Of a stretch of DNA of 64,000 nucleotides, positions 51,425-60,321 are shown piece after piece (position 1 is the stretch's first letter; the number at the start of each line of letters is the position of its first letter). Made by a program: the position numbers and the translations under genes. Source of the stretch: Polyangiaceae bacterium (GTDB taxonomy: Bacteria > Myxococcota_A > Polyangia > Polyangiales > Polyangiaceae); assembly GCA_041389725.1 (NCBI GenBank), contig JAWKRG010000008.1, forward strand, positions 372,001 to 436,000. Reading direction: 5' to 3'. A model generated the notes under the pieces. It was not told the origin of the DNA and searched no databases. It worked only from the letters and a program-made list of their open reading frames with translations.

Positions 51425-52345
51425 CTAGCCGAGCCGACGACGTCGGCGTCGTCGCAACAAGCCACCCGCCATGGCCAATACGGCCAGGCTCATCGCCCAC
51501 TGCCCTCGATTGCTGGTGCTACCGGGGGCCACTGTGCAGCAACCCGGCGGCGCCTCGCGACCCTCACACACATCGCGAGGATTGCAGCACTCGCTAGCGA
51601 AGCCGTGTCGCGGCTCGGGATTGCAGGCCGTGCCCGAGCCCGGGGGGAACAACGTGCAGATGCCGGCCACGTCGTCGGCCTCCAGACTGCGCAAGCTGGT
51701 GTCGCCCAGTTGGTAGGAACGAAACATGGTCGCGGTGCCATCACAGGAGTGGGACAGCCCCAAGAAGTGGCCCGCCTCGTGGGTGACGATGGAGTCCAGG
51801 TCTGCCTGCACGTTGTTGTCACCGACCGTGATGACGTTGTTGACCGAGTTGACCTCGACGTCGGCGTCGAAGATCTCGCCAGTGTTGACGTTGAAGGTGA
51901 TGGTGGTCAGCGCAAGCGTGGCGTTCGGGCCGCTGTAGGGCCAATAGTCGTCGCGGTACATCCACACGTTCGCGTTGCCCGCGGTCTTGTTGTACTCCTG
52001 GCGGGCACACTCGATGGCGCCATAGTCCCGCATTTCCAGCGTTGGCGTGGCGCCGCCACCGCAGTCCACACTCATCCATTTGACGAAGGCGGCGCCCACG
52101 ATGTTGCGAGTCGTCTCGAAGTCCACGCCACGCAGGGGTGAGCCCGCGACTTGGACGCCGAAGGAAATGCACTTGCTGGCCCAGTACAGGGGCCTTCCTC
52201 CGACCAGACAGAACTCGCACTCCTGGCTCGCCTCGCACTGGTCTTGCTGGCACGTGGTCGTGCGGCAAAAGGCCGCCGCGTCAGGCGCCGTCGCGAGCGC
52301 GCCCAGGACGATGCTCGCCAGGGGCAACACGCGGCTAGCGCGCAT
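51425..52345 (-). CDS. Matrixin-like secreted metalloprotease with MYXO-CTERM-like tail
   Basis: The 306-residue protein has a signal peptide (MRASRVLPLASIVLGALATAPDAAA), a Cys-rich start (CRTTTCQQDQCEASQECEFC), and a zinc motif HEAGHFLGLSHSC near residue 208 as in matrixins, with upstream beta strands (ALTTITFNVNTGEIFDADVEVN). A Met follows 4-5 residues after the motif (TATMFRSY). The tail has a CC pair, then a hydrophobic stretch (WAMSLAVLAMAGGLL) and RRRRRRR, like a MYXO-CTERM surface-anchoring signal. It overlaps the upstream Tat-signal gene by 11 nt. Confidence 0.83.
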   Translation of the reverse strand: MRASRVLPLASIVLGALATAPDAAAFCRTTTCQQDQCEASQECEFCLVGGRPLYWASKCISFGVQVAGSPLRGVDFETTRNIVGAAFVKWMSVDCGGGATPTLEMRDYGAIECARQEYNKTAGNANVWMYRDDYWPYSGPNATLALTTITFNVNTGEIFDADVEVNSVNNVITVGDNNVQADLDSIVTHEAGHFLGLSHSCDGTATMFRSYQLGDTSLRSLEADDVAGICTLFPPGSGTACNPEPRHGFASECCNPRDVCEGREAPPGCCTVAPGSTSNRGQWAMSLAVLAMAGGLLRRRRRRRLG

Positions 52346-52895
52346 CGAAGGCCTTTCGCACCAACTTCCGCGCGTCGACGAGGCTCTGCCCCGCAAGCTG
52401 CGCCTGGGCGCCGCCGTCATCCACCAGTTCGGGGAGGCGAGGACTGCGTCGCAGTCGCTCCACGCCTCGGTCGTCGCGCCGCGAGGGGTAGTGACCTTGC
52501 GCCATGCCGGTCAGCGCGTGGCGACCGCCCTCTTCGGGCAACAGGAACAGGCCGGCGCGCTGCCCAATCAAGAGCATCGCCTCGCCGTGCACGATCTGCC
52601 CGGTATCCCCGACGCGCCCGCCCAAGGTGCGCACCAGCAGTTCACCCTCCGCGGTCAGTCCGCCCCAATTCTCGTGCACGCGGACCCGGGTCGTCGTGAC
52701 GATGCGGCGATTCGGCCCGATGGTCTCCCAGCGGCTCTCGGCCGCCAGGGCGGTGGCCAGGACGCAGCTCGAGCTGGCCCTGACCATCTCGGCCAAGCTG
52801 AGGCTTCGCGCCAGGCTCGCCGTCGCTCTCGCGCCGGTCAACAAACAAGCACCCGAACCGAGGGTCCAACCCAAGAAAGTGCGCCGGCTCGGCAT
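52335..52895 (-). CDS. Hypothetical exported protein with Tat-like signal
   Basis: The 186-residue protein begins MPSRRTFLGWTLGSGACLLTG, a twin-arginine-type signal. The middle has beta strands (IVTTTRVRVHENWGGLTAEGELLVRTLGG) and a turn-rich segment with GQIVHGEAMLLIGQRAGLFLL. No family is recognised. It is the first gene of a leftward run of five (this gene, matrixin-like, lipoprotein, lpxB, glycosyltransferase) with short gaps or overlaps, and is divergent from glnD by 102 bp. Confidence 0.65.
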   Translation of the reverse strand: MPSRRTFLGWTLGSGACLLTGARATASLARSLSLAEMVRASSSCVLATALAAESRWETIGPNRRIVTTTRVRVHENWGGLTAEGELLVRTLGGRVGDTGQIVHGEAMLLIGQRAGLFLLPEEGGRHALTGMAQGHYPSRRDDRGVERLRRSPRLPELVDDGGAQAQLAGQSLVDARKLVRKAFDAR

Positions 52896-52972
52896 TGAGG
52901 GGGAGGCTACCGCGATTCCCGCACGCGGGCCAGGTACATCATTGGCCACGCGCGGTCCTCCCGGGGCTGCGC

Positions 52973-52978
52973 TATATA
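52973..52978 (+). promoter_or_regulatory. Candidate -10 of glnD
   Basis: TATATA lies 19 nt before the ATG at 52998. It is in the short space divergent from the leftward operon and would give a leader of about 12 nt. No convincing -35 is spaced correctly. Confidence 0.4.
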
Positions 52979-52997
52979 CCCTCGCCGTTCGACCCTC

Positions 52998-55664
52998 ATG
53001 ACCGAAGCGTCCGCCACCGTCCCGCTCTTGTCGCGGGTGCAGCCCTCCCTGTCCCTCGAACTCGGACGCTATCTGTCTTTCCATCGAGCCGAGGTTGCCG
53101 CGCAAATCAAAAAGGGGGGTAGCGCTGCCGGGCTCGAAGCGGCAACGCACTACTCCCGCGCCATCGATGGCCTGTTGGGGTCTCTGTACTCGGCACTGGA
53201 TGCAGCAATGCGTTGCGAAGGTAGTTGCATTGCCGTGACCTTGGCTGCAGTCGGCAGCTACGGGCGCGGCGCCGTGTCCTTCGCCAGTGATCTGGATCTG
53301 CGCCTGCTTTGTCCCGGTGGCAGCGCCGAGGCCGCGCTGCCCGTGGCCGAAGCACTGCTCTATCCTTTGTGGGACACGGGGCTTTCGATCGGTCATCAGG
53401 TGGTGACGCAGCACGAGATGATCGAACTCGCGCGACAGGACCTACCGACCGCGACGTCGCTTCTCGACTGGCGCAGTTTGGCGGGCCCCGCGGAGGCGAG
53501 CGAGCGCCTCCTGGCCCAAGCCTTCGAAGGAATTTTCGGGCTGGGCCAGATCCAGGCGTTCCTCGACCGCTTGGGACAGCGCGCGACGGAGCGTGCGGAG
53601 CGCTACGGCGGGTCGGTGTATCTGCTGGAACCCGACGTGAAGAACGGGCCTGGCGGCCTGCGAGACATGGACATTGCCTGCTGGGCCGCGCGGGCGCGCT
53701 TTCGCGTGCGTGACTTGGCGGATCTCGTCAAGCTCGGGGTGCTGGTTCCCCGAGAACACCAGCGCATGGCAGACGCCGCGGAGTTCATGTGGCGAGTTCG
53801 CAATCTGCTCCACGTGCATGCGGGGCGCCGCTCGGACCGTCTCAGCTTCGATCGCCAAGAGACCTTGGCCCAGGACCTGGGCTACGGCGACGGCGGCCCG
53901 GCCGTCGAGCACTTCATGAGCGACTACTATCGCAGCGCCCGCGAGCTGGAACGGGCACGGGACATGATGCTGTCTCGCGCGGCCCCGCCTCCGACTCGGC
54001 GCCCGCACTTGCAGAGCCTGGGTCGAGGTCTGGTGCGACTGCGCGACACGGTGACCCTGGCGCACCCGGCTGCCCTCGATGCAGAGCCGGCCCTTGCCCT
54101 CGGTCTGTACGAAATGGCGGTCCGTCGCGATCTGGGCGTGAACGACTACGCGCGGGATGCGGTGCTTCGCGCCACCACCAGCGCTGGTTTCGCCGAGCGC
54201 CTGCGCGAGAGCCCGGCCGCGTGTCGCTCCTTCCTACGCTTGCTCACGACGGCCAAGCACACGCGCCTGCGGGGCGGCTCCGTCCTGTCGGAGCTTCACG
54301 ACGTGGGGCTGCTCACCGCCATGATTCCGGAGTTTCTTCCGGTCGTCGGGCGCGTTCACCACGACGTGTATCACGTGTACACCGTGGACGCGCACTCCAT
54401 CGCTGCGGTGGACCGCTTGCGCATGCTGGTGCGCGGTGACTTGGCCGCGGAGCATCCTCTGGCCTCGCGCTTGGCGGCGGAGATCGCACGACCGAACGTG
54501 CTCTACCTGGCGACGCTGCTTCACGACGTGGGTAAGGACATCGGCGGGCGAAATCATTCGGAACGAGGCGCCGGCCTCGCGCCGCCAATTCTGGCCCGCC
54601 TCGGAATCGGCGAAGGCGAAGTGGTTCACGTGCAGAACCTAATCGCCAAGCACTTGCGCATGTATCACGTGGCCACGCGGCGCGACATCGACGATCCCGA
54701 GACTATCGCCGCATTTGCTGAAGAGGTGAGAGGACGAGAGGGGCTGCGCGAACTCTACTTGCTGACGCTGGCCGATGTCAGCACCACCAGCCCCACGGCG
54801 ATGACCAGCTGGAAGGCGCGCATGCTGGACGAGCTGTTCCGCGCGACGGATCGCTACCTGTCGCAGGGGCAGCGCGTGGACGAAGACGTGATCGACATCC
54901 GGCGCGAGCTGGCCCGGGAGCGCTTGCGCGAGCAGGCGGATGCTCCAACCTGCGCCTTCGCTGAGCGCTTCTTGCGCGCGATTCCCGAGCGCTACTTGCT
55001 GGCCAACGACGCTGACGACGTCGCACGGCACGCGCGCTTTTCGGCGATGGCCACGAACGAGACCTTCGCCGTCGACGTACTCGCCAACGCCGATGACCAT
55101 GCCGAGCTGGGCTTCGTTGCCGACGATCGCCCCGGCCTGCTCGCCTTGGTCACCGCCGCGTTGGCGGCGTCGCGGTTGGACGTGGTGGGCGCGCAGATCT
55201 ACTCCTGGCAGGATGGTGACGCTGCGCGCGTGCTCGACCTGTTCTGGGTGCGGGCCGCCTCGGGCGCGGCCGCCATCGACACCCAGCTGCCCAAGGTGCG
55301 TCGCGATCTCGCCGCGCTGCTCTCGGGGGCGGAAAGCCCCGCCGCCCTGGTCGGCAAGCGAGCGGCAAGCCGAGGGTTTTCTCGGCGGCGGCCCGAGGTT
55401 GCCACCGAGGTCAAGTTCGACGACCGCGCGACCGGGCACACGGTGCTGGAGGTGATCACTCGGGACCGCCCCGCGCTCTTGTTCTGGTTGGCTTTCGCCC
55501 TGCAGGAAGCGGGCCTGAGCATTTCCATCGCGAAAATCAACACCGAAGGCGATAGCGTGGCGGACGTTTTCTACGTGGTGGACCAGCGGGGAGCCAAGAT
55601 TGACGACCCGCGGCGCATCGAAGAGATTCGGCAGCGCATCGTCGCTACCATCGACAAGCTGTAG
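52998..55664 (+). CDS. glnD: PII uridylyltransferase/uridylyl-removing enzyme
   Basis: The 888-residue GlnD senses glutamine and modifies PII. It has a nucleotidyltransferase domain (GSYGRGAVSFASDLDLRLL near residues 85-100), a PII-UTase domain (EPDVKNGPGGLRDMD), an HD domain (LYLATLLHDVGKDIGGRNHSERG near 505-520) and two C-terminal ACT domains (GFVADDRPGLLALVTAAL and EVITRDRPALLFWLAFALQ). Length is normal for the family. A TATATA hexamer upstream may be the -10. It is followed by a TPR lipoprotein gene 19 bp downstream. Confidence 0.95.
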   Translation: MTEASATVPLLSRVQPSLSLELGRYLSFHRAEVAAQIKKGGSAAGLEAATHYSRAIDGLLGSLYSALDAAMRCEGSCIAVTLAAVGSYGRGAVSFASDLDLRLLCPGGSAEAALPVAEALLYPLWDTGLSIGHQVVTQHEMIELARQDLPTATSLLDWRSLAGPAEASERLLAQAFEGIFGLGQIQAFLDRLGQRATERAERYGGSVYLLEPDVKNGPGGLRDMDIACWAARARFRVRDLADLVKLGVLVPREHQRMADAAEFMWRVRNLLHVHAGRRSDRLSFDRQETLAQDLGYGDGGPAVEHFMSDYYRSARELERARDMMLSRAAPPPTRRPHLQSLGRGLVRLRDTVTLAHPAALDAEPALALGLYEMAVRRDLGVNDYARDAVLRATTSAGFAERLRESPAACRSFLRLLTTAKHTRLRGGSVLSELHDVGLLTAMIPEFLPVVGRVHHDVYHVYTVDAHSIAAVDRLRMLVRGDLAAEHPLASRLAAEIARPNVLYLATLLHDVGKDIGGRNHSERGAGLAPPILARLGIGEGEVVHVQNLIAKHLRMYHVATRRDIDDPETIAAFAEEVRGREGLRELYLLTLADVSTTSPTAMTSWKARMLDELFRATDRYLSQGQRVDEDVIDIRRELARERLREQADAPTCAFAERFLRAIPERYLLANDADDVARHARFSAMATNETFAVDVLANADDHAELGFVADDRPGLLALVTAALAASRLDVVGAQIYSWQDGDAARVLDLFWVRAASGAAAIDTQLPKVRRDLAALLSGAESPAALVGKRAASRGFSRRRPEVATEVKFDDRATGHTVLEVITRDRPALLFWLAFALQEAGLSISIAKINTEGDSVADVFYVVDQRGAKIDDPRRIEEIRQRIVATIDKL

Positions 55665-55683
55665 GGCGGAGAGGAACGAAGCA

Positions 55684-56685
55684 ATGAAGGTCTTGGGCTT
55701 GATCGCATCCGTAGTCATGGCCGCGCTGCTCTCGGGGTGTGGCGGAACGACGCCGCCGCCGAACGACCCCCCACCGCCGCCAATGGACGACAGCGGGAAT
55801 GCGCCGGTGGCCAAGGCGTCGAATGCCGACGTGCAAGCGGGGATGGACGCCATCCAGAACGGCAAGTTCGAGGACGCGAAGGCCGCCCTGGAGAAGGCAC
55901 GCGCCGTGGATCCGAAGGATCCCCAGGCGGCGTACTACCTGGGCGTGGCGCTGGAGAATCTCGGTGACGCAGCGGGCGCGGAGAAGTCCTATCGCGACGC
56001 GCTCGCCCTGGACGCCAAGCTGGTCGAAGCCAGCGTCAACCTCTCCGCCCTTTTGCTCGACGCGAGCAAGGCCAAGGAGGCTCTCGAGGTCGTCGAGGCG
56101 GCCCTACCGTCGGCGCCGCAGGACCCGCGATTGCTGATGAACAAGGCATTGGCCTTGGAAGCTGATGGGCAGCAAGAGCCCAGCCTGGCCGCCTACGCGG
56201 ACGCGGTGAAAGCGGCGCCTGACAACGTTGCCCTCGGGATCGCCTACGGCCAAGTGCTGGCTGCGGCTGGTAAGAAGGACGATGCCATCGCCCAGCTACG
56301 CAAAGTGCTGGCGTCGGCTACGAAAGCCGAGGAACTCGCGGGTATGGGTGACGCCTTCGGCAAGCTCGGTGCGTTCGCGGACTGCGTGGCGGCCCTGGAC
56401 AAAGCCCTCGCGCAGGCCGAGAAGCCTCCGCTGCTCGTACGTCGAGGCGTGTGCCGCCACGAGCTGAAAGACGACAAGGGGGCGCAAGCCGACTACGAGA
56501 AAGCCGTGGCGGTGGATCCCAAGTTCGCCGCTGGCTATTTCTATCTCGGGCAACACCTGCGCGCCCTCGGCAAGAAGAAGGAAGCGATGACGGCCCTGAA
56601 GAAGGCGGTAGAACTCGCCGGAGATCAAGGAGTCGGCGCGGCGGCGCAGAAGGCCCTCGACGCGCTGCAAGGCAAGAAGAAGTAG
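55684..56685 (+). CDS. TPR-repeat lipoprotein
   Basis: The 333-residue protein starts at ATG 55684 after a purine-rich ribosome-binding site (ggagaggaa), with a lipoprotein signal (MAALLSGC, C19) and a Pro-rich linker. About eight TPR helices pairs follow (GKFEDAKAALEKARAVDPKDPQAAYYLGVAL and similar repeats), ending in a Lys-rich tail. It likely scaffolds proteins in the periplasm. A longer frame starting within glnD is rejected. Confidence 0.86.
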   Translation: MKVLGLIASVVMAALLSGCGGTTPPPNDPPPPPMDDSGNAPVAKASNADVQAGMDAIQNGKFEDAKAALEKARAVDPKDPQAAYYLGVALENLGDAAGAEKSYRDALALDAKLVEASVNLSALLLDASKAKEALEVVEAALPSAPQDPRLLMNKALALEADGQQEPSLAAYADAVKAAPDNVALGIAYGQVLAAAGKKDDAIAQLRKVLASATKAEELAGMGDAFGKLGAFADCVAALDKALAQAEKPPLLVRRGVCRHELKDDKGAQADYEKAVAVDPKFAAGYFYLGQHLRALGKKKEAMTALKKAVELAGDQGVGAAAQKALDALQGKKK

Positions 56686-56707
56686 CGCAGCACGCGAGCG
56701 CGCCGCG

Positions 56708-57589
56708 TCACAGCAGCAGCTCGAGCAAGCGATCGAGTTCGTCCAAGCTGCCGTACTTCATGACCAGCTCGCCCGTGCCGTCGCGGTCGCGCACTTCCAC
56801 ACGGGTGCCGAAGCGCTTCTCCAGGCGTCCCTCCAGATCTCGCACGCTGGCGGACTTGCCCTTGGGCTTCTTGTCGCTGGCGCCCTGCTTGGCAGCGCGC
56901 ACGAGCGCTTCGGTTTGACGCACGCTGAGGTGCCCGCGCTGCACCTTGTCGGCCAATTGGCTGAGCACCAGGTCGTCGGGCGCGCCCAAGAGCGCGCGAG
57001 CGTGGCCCTCGCTCAGCTCACCGCTGATCACCAGCTGGCGCACCGCACGTGGGAGCTTCAGCAAGCGCAGGGCATTCGCCACTGTGGAGCGGTCCTTGCC
57101 CACCCGGCCTGCCACCGACTCTTGCGTGTAGCCGTGTTCTTGGATCAGACGCGCCAAGGCTTCGGCGAACTCGATGGGGTCGAGATCGGCGCGCTGGATG
57201 TTCTCGATCAATGCCAGCTCGAAGGCGTCTTTCTCGGACACGTCGCGAACGACGACGAGTACCTCCTTGAGGCCCGCGCGCTGGGAGGCGCGCCAGCGTC
57301 GTTCGCCGGCAATCAGTTCGAAGGAGTCCTGGTTGCCGCGACGGCGTACGACCAGCGGTTCGATGATGCCGTGGACGCGAATGCTCTGGGCCAGCTCTTC
57401 CAACTTCTCGTCGTCGATGTGTTGCCGAGGTTGTCCCTTCTGCGGCACGATCTTGTCGATCGCGCAATAGAACACGTTGCCGCTACCGTAGCTCTCACCG
57501 CTCTGAGTCTTGACGGGTTCGCGCGTGCGCACCGGCAGCAGCGCATCCAAGCCGCGGCCCAGGCCGCGCGGTTTCCCCGGTCCGCTCAT
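56708..57589 (-). CDS. parB: Chromosome-partitioning protein ParB
   Basis: The 293-residue protein has the ParB N-terminal CTPase box (GERRWRASQRAGL near residues 95-107), a central helix-turn-helix (YTQESVAGRVGKDRSTVANALRLLKLP) and a dimerisation C-terminus ending ELDRLLELLL. The start overlaps the parA stop by 4 nt. It nucleates on parS sites; none with the 16-bp consensus is seen in this window. Confidence 0.95.
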   Translation of the reverse strand: MSGPGKPRGLGRGLDALLPVRTREPVKTQSGESYGSGNVFYCAIDKIVPQKGQPRQHIDDEKLEELAQSIRVHGIIEPLVVRRRGNQDSFELIAGERRWRASQRAGLKEVLVVVRDVSEKDAFELALIENIQRADLDPIEFAEALARLIQEHGYTQESVAGRVGKDRSTVANALRLLKLPRAVRQLVISGELSEGHARALLGAPDDLVLSQLADKVQRGHLSVRQTEALVRAAKQGASDKKPKGKSASVRDLEGRLEKRFGTRVEVRDRDGTGELVMKYGSLDELDRLLELLL

Positions 57590-58353
57590 GCCTTTGCCTC
57601 GATGACCTCACGCGCGAGGCTCAAGTAGCCCTGAGAGCCTTTGCAGCCCACGTCGTAGAGGAGGGCCGGCAGCCCGTGGGAAGGGGCCTCGGACAGGCGC
57701 ACATTGCGAGGAATGACCGCGTCGAAGACGTGGAAGTGCTTTCGCACCTGGTCGGCGACCTCGTGGGCCAGTCGATTGCGAGGATCCCACATGGTGAGCA
57801 CGATGCCTTCGACTTCCAGCGTGGGGTTGAGACTCGCGCGCACGCGGTCGATCGTCGCCATCAAGTAGGTGATGCCTTCGAGGGCGTAGTACTCGGGTTG
57901 CAGCGGCACGATCACGCGATGCGCCGCGACCAGCACGTTGAGCGTCAGAACACCCAGCGACGGTGGCGAGTCGATGATTACGAACTCGTACTTCGACAGG
58001 TCTGCACCTTCGAGCAACTTGCGTAGATGCGTGCCACGCCCCTCGTCATCGAACAGCTCGTACTCGACCGCGGTGAGATCCTGGCTCGCTGGTGCAACGT
58101 CGAGCGCGGCCATCGGCGTGCCGCGTATCACGTCGACTAGGGATGCATTGCCGATCAGTGCGTCGTAGATCGTGATCTCCACCGTGCCTGGCGTGTGGCC
58201 CACACCGCTCGATGCGTTTGCCTGCGGATCGAGATCGCAAAGCAGGGTGGGGCGCTCGGCCGCGGCCAAGCTCGCAGCAAGATTCACCGCCGTCGTGGTC
58301 TTGCCCACGCCTCCTTTTTGATTGGCGATGGCGATGATCTTGGGACGGGTCAT
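57586..58353 (-). CDS. parA: Chromosome-partitioning ATPase ParA
   Basis: The 255-residue Walker-type ATPase has the deviant Walker A KGGVGKTTTAVNLAASLA near residues 14-31, LLCDLDPQANAS, FVIIDSPPSLG and the DNA-binding NVRLSEAPSHG motif. It begins at ATG 58353, with longer upstream reading lacking family similarity. It forms an operon with parB. Upstream lies the 349-bp space described with the candidate small RNA. Confidence 0.95.
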   Translation of the reverse strand: MTRPKIIAIANQKGGVGKTTTAVNLAASLAAAERPTLLCDLDPQANASSGVGHTPGTVEITIYDALIGNASLVDVIRGTPMAALDVAPASQDLTAVEYELFDDEGRGTHLRKLLEGADLSKYEFVIIDSPPSLGVLTLNVLVAAHRVIVPLQPEYYALEGITYLMATIDRVRASLNPTLEVEGIVLTMWDPRNRLAHEVADQVRKHFHVFDAVIPRNVRLSEAPSHGLPALLYDVGCKGSQGYLSLAREVIEAKA

Positions 58354-58529
58354 GGCAGTGGGCTCGCTTCGCGGTCGAGACGACCTCTTATCGAAATAGC
58401 AGGTGGGCAGGGCGTTTTCTTGGTCGTCTGCAGGCCGTGTCGTACTGTGTGTGTGGATGTAGGTGCGGGTAGGCAACTGTGAGACACCAAGCAAGAAATA
58501 CCCTTCAGTCGCGACTTCGTGAAGCGCTC

Positions 58530-58590
58530 GGCGCCCCGGACGACCGGGCCGCCGAACGCCGCGAGCGCGTGCTTCGCGAGGGTTTTTTCT
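58530..58590 (+). ncRNA. Candidate small RNA or leader with terminator
   Basis: The 349-bp space 58354-58702 lies between divergent parA and the small acidic gene. In it two hairpins stand in series on the plus strand: GGCGcCCCGG-ACGA-CCGGGcCGCC (58530-58553, one mismatch) and CGCGA-9 nt-TCGCG (58560-58578), followed by AGGG and six T (58583-58588), as in an intrinsic terminator. No plus-strand gene lies upstream. The transcript start is not known; promoter-like bases may lie near 58450-58490. It could be an independent RNA or an attenuator of the gene at 58703. Confidence 0.45.
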
Positions 58591-58702
58591 CCTCCCCGCG
58601 CCGACATGAAGCCCCTCGTCCGCCCACTCGGCTCTGCCGGGTCGGTGGCGCGCCCCGCCAATCCGATAACCCCGACCCCTCTTGTCAGCAGGAGACGCCC
58701 CA

Positions 58703-58891
58703 ATGAGCCCCAGAGCCTATCGCAGCTACGCCGACTTCGAGCGTGAGGAAATCCGTCCCACCTTCCGCGCGGGCTGGAGCATGGACGAGATCGAGCAACC
58801 CAACCAGCAAGACATCGACTTCGACGTCGATCCTTGGGAGGCCGCTCTGGATGCGGCCGAGTACGAGGAAGACGACGAAGAAGACGAATAG
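58703..58891 (+). CDS. Small acidic protein, 62 residues
   Basis: The gene starts at ATG 58703 after the good ribosome-binding site CAGGAG and codes MSPRAYRSYADFEREEIRP, then FRAGWSMDEIEQPNQQDID, ending in a very acidic tail (YEEDDEEDE). An intrinsic terminator follows 47 bp after the stop, so it is a compact transcription unit. No family is recognised; its charge and setting suggest an adaptor or nucleic-acid mimic, but there is no evidence for a function. An alternative start 7 codons upstream has a weaker site. Confidence 0.75.
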   Translation: MSPRAYRSYADFEREEIRPTFRAGWSMDEIEQPNQQDIDFDVDPWEAALDAAEYEEDDEEDE

Positions 58892-58938
58892 ACTTGGGTC
58901 GGCCCGTCCGACCGGGTCCCCCTCCCGGGACTCCCTTT

Positions 58939-58978
58939 GACCCCCGTGGACTGCCTCCCACGGGGGTCTTTTCTTTTT
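58939..58978 (+). terminator. Intrinsic terminator of small acidic gene
   Basis: Stem GACCCCCGTGG (58939-58949) pairs perfectly with CCACGGGGGTC (58958-58968) over an 8-nt loop, followed by TTTTCTTTTT. This is the clearest terminator in the window and separates the small acidic gene from tig. Confidence 0.9.
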
Positions 58979-59041
58979 GTCGATCCGGCGCGGTGACGAG
59001 CCTTGACCTTGTGGGGCTCGCGTGGAATGTCTCGCCCCCTG

Positions 59042-60316
59042 ATGCAGGTCACGGTTCAAAAGCTCAGTCCCGTGCTCGTGGAGTTCGACGTGGAGGTTGC
59101 TGCCGACCGCGTCCAGAGCGAGTTCGACAAGGCGTTCACATCTTTGGCGCGCAACGCGCGAGTGCGCGGCTTCCGGCCGGGCAAGGCCCCGCGCAAGGTG
59201 CTCAAGAACATGTTTGGCGCCCGTGTGGCGGCGGACGTCGCGCAACGACTGGTGGATGAGACCTTTCCCCAAGCCGTGACGGCGGAGAAGCTACAGCCGG
59301 TGAGCAACCCCGACTTCGAGCCCAAGGAGCTGCTCGAGAACAAGCCCTTCGTCTACAAGGCGCGTTTCGAGGTCGTGCCCGAAATCGAGTCCGTGACCTA
59401 CGACGGGCTGACGGCGAAGCGCCCGAAGGTCGAGGTCAAGGATGAACAGGTGGACGAGCGCTTGGAGGCGATTCGGCTCGAGCACTCCACCTTGGAGGAG
59501 CCGAAGGAGGCGCGTGGGGCAAAGGAAGGCGACGTCGTCACCGTGGACTTCGCCGTCTCCGTTGCGGGCAAGCTCGTGGAGGACGCGGGCGCGAAGGACT
59601 TCCAGGTCGAGCTTGGCTCGGGAACGCTGCTCGAACCCATCGACACCGCGTTGCGCGGCAAGAAGACTGGCGAGACCGCCCAGGCCGACGTGCCGATGCC
59701 GGATCAGCACCCCCACGAGAAGCTGCGGGGGAAAACGGCCACCTTCGACCTGACCCTGACCCACTTGAAGGAGCGCGTGCTGCCCGCCCTCGACGACGAG
59801 CTGGCAAAAGACGCGGGGGAGTTCGACACCCTCGCCGACCTCAAGAAGAGCGTGCGGGACGAGATCGAGAAGGGGCTCAAGGAGAACGCTGAGAACGCCG
59901 TTGCAGAGCAGCTGGTGGTCGCCCTCGTCGAGAAGAACCCGATCCCCGTGCCCCCCACGCTGGTGGAGCGCCAGATGCGCATCACCGAGCAGGAGGTAGT
60001 GGCCCAGGCCCGTAGGCAGGGCCAGAGCGTGAGCGGAGTAGGGGCCGAGTTGCGCGACCAGATCCGCCAGGACAGCGAGATCAAGGTGCGGGCGGGCCTG
60101 CTGATGGCCGAGATCGCCAAAAAAGAGGGTCTGAAGATCGGCGATCCAGAAATCGAGGAAGGTTTGAAGGAACTATCCGAACAAACCGGCAAGAATGTAG
60201 CGAAGCTGCGGGCCGAGTACAGCGACCCACGTCGACGCGAGATGTTGGTGGGCATGATTTTGGAGAACAAGGTGCTCGACATCATCGAGTCCAAGTCCAA
60301 GATCGAAGACGAGTGA
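59042..60316 (+). CDS. tig: Trigger factor
   Basis: The 424-residue ribosome-associated chaperone has the N-terminal ribosome-binding domain with signature RVRGFRPGKAPRKVLKNMFG, a PPIase domain (about 150-245, DVVTVDFAVSVAGKLVEDAGAK) and a long helical C-terminal arm. ATG 59042 gives the family-like start MQVTVQKL; ATG 59027 is an alternative. It is followed directly by clpP, whose start may overlap its stop, so tig and clpP are an operon. Confidence 0.94.
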   Translation: MQVTVQKLSPVLVEFDVEVAADRVQSEFDKAFTSLARNARVRGFRPGKAPRKVLKNMFGARVAADVAQRLVDETFPQAVTAEKLQPVSNPDFEPKELLENKPFVYKARFEVVPEIESVTYDGLTAKRPKVEVKDEQVDERLEAIRLEHSTLEEPKEARGAKEGDVVTVDFAVSVAGKLVEDAGAKDFQVELGSGTLLEPIDTALRGKKTGETAQADVPMPDQHPHEKLRGKTATFDLTLTHLKERVLPALDDELAKDAGEFDTLADLKKSVRDEIEKGLKENAENAVAEQLVVALVEKNPIPVPPTLVERQMRITEQEVVAQARRQGQSVSGVGAELRDQIRQDSEIKVRAGLLMAEIAKKEGLKIGDPEIEEGLKELSEQTGKNVAKLRAEYSDPRRREMLVGMILENKVLDIIESKSKIEDE

Positions 60317-60321
60317 AGACC

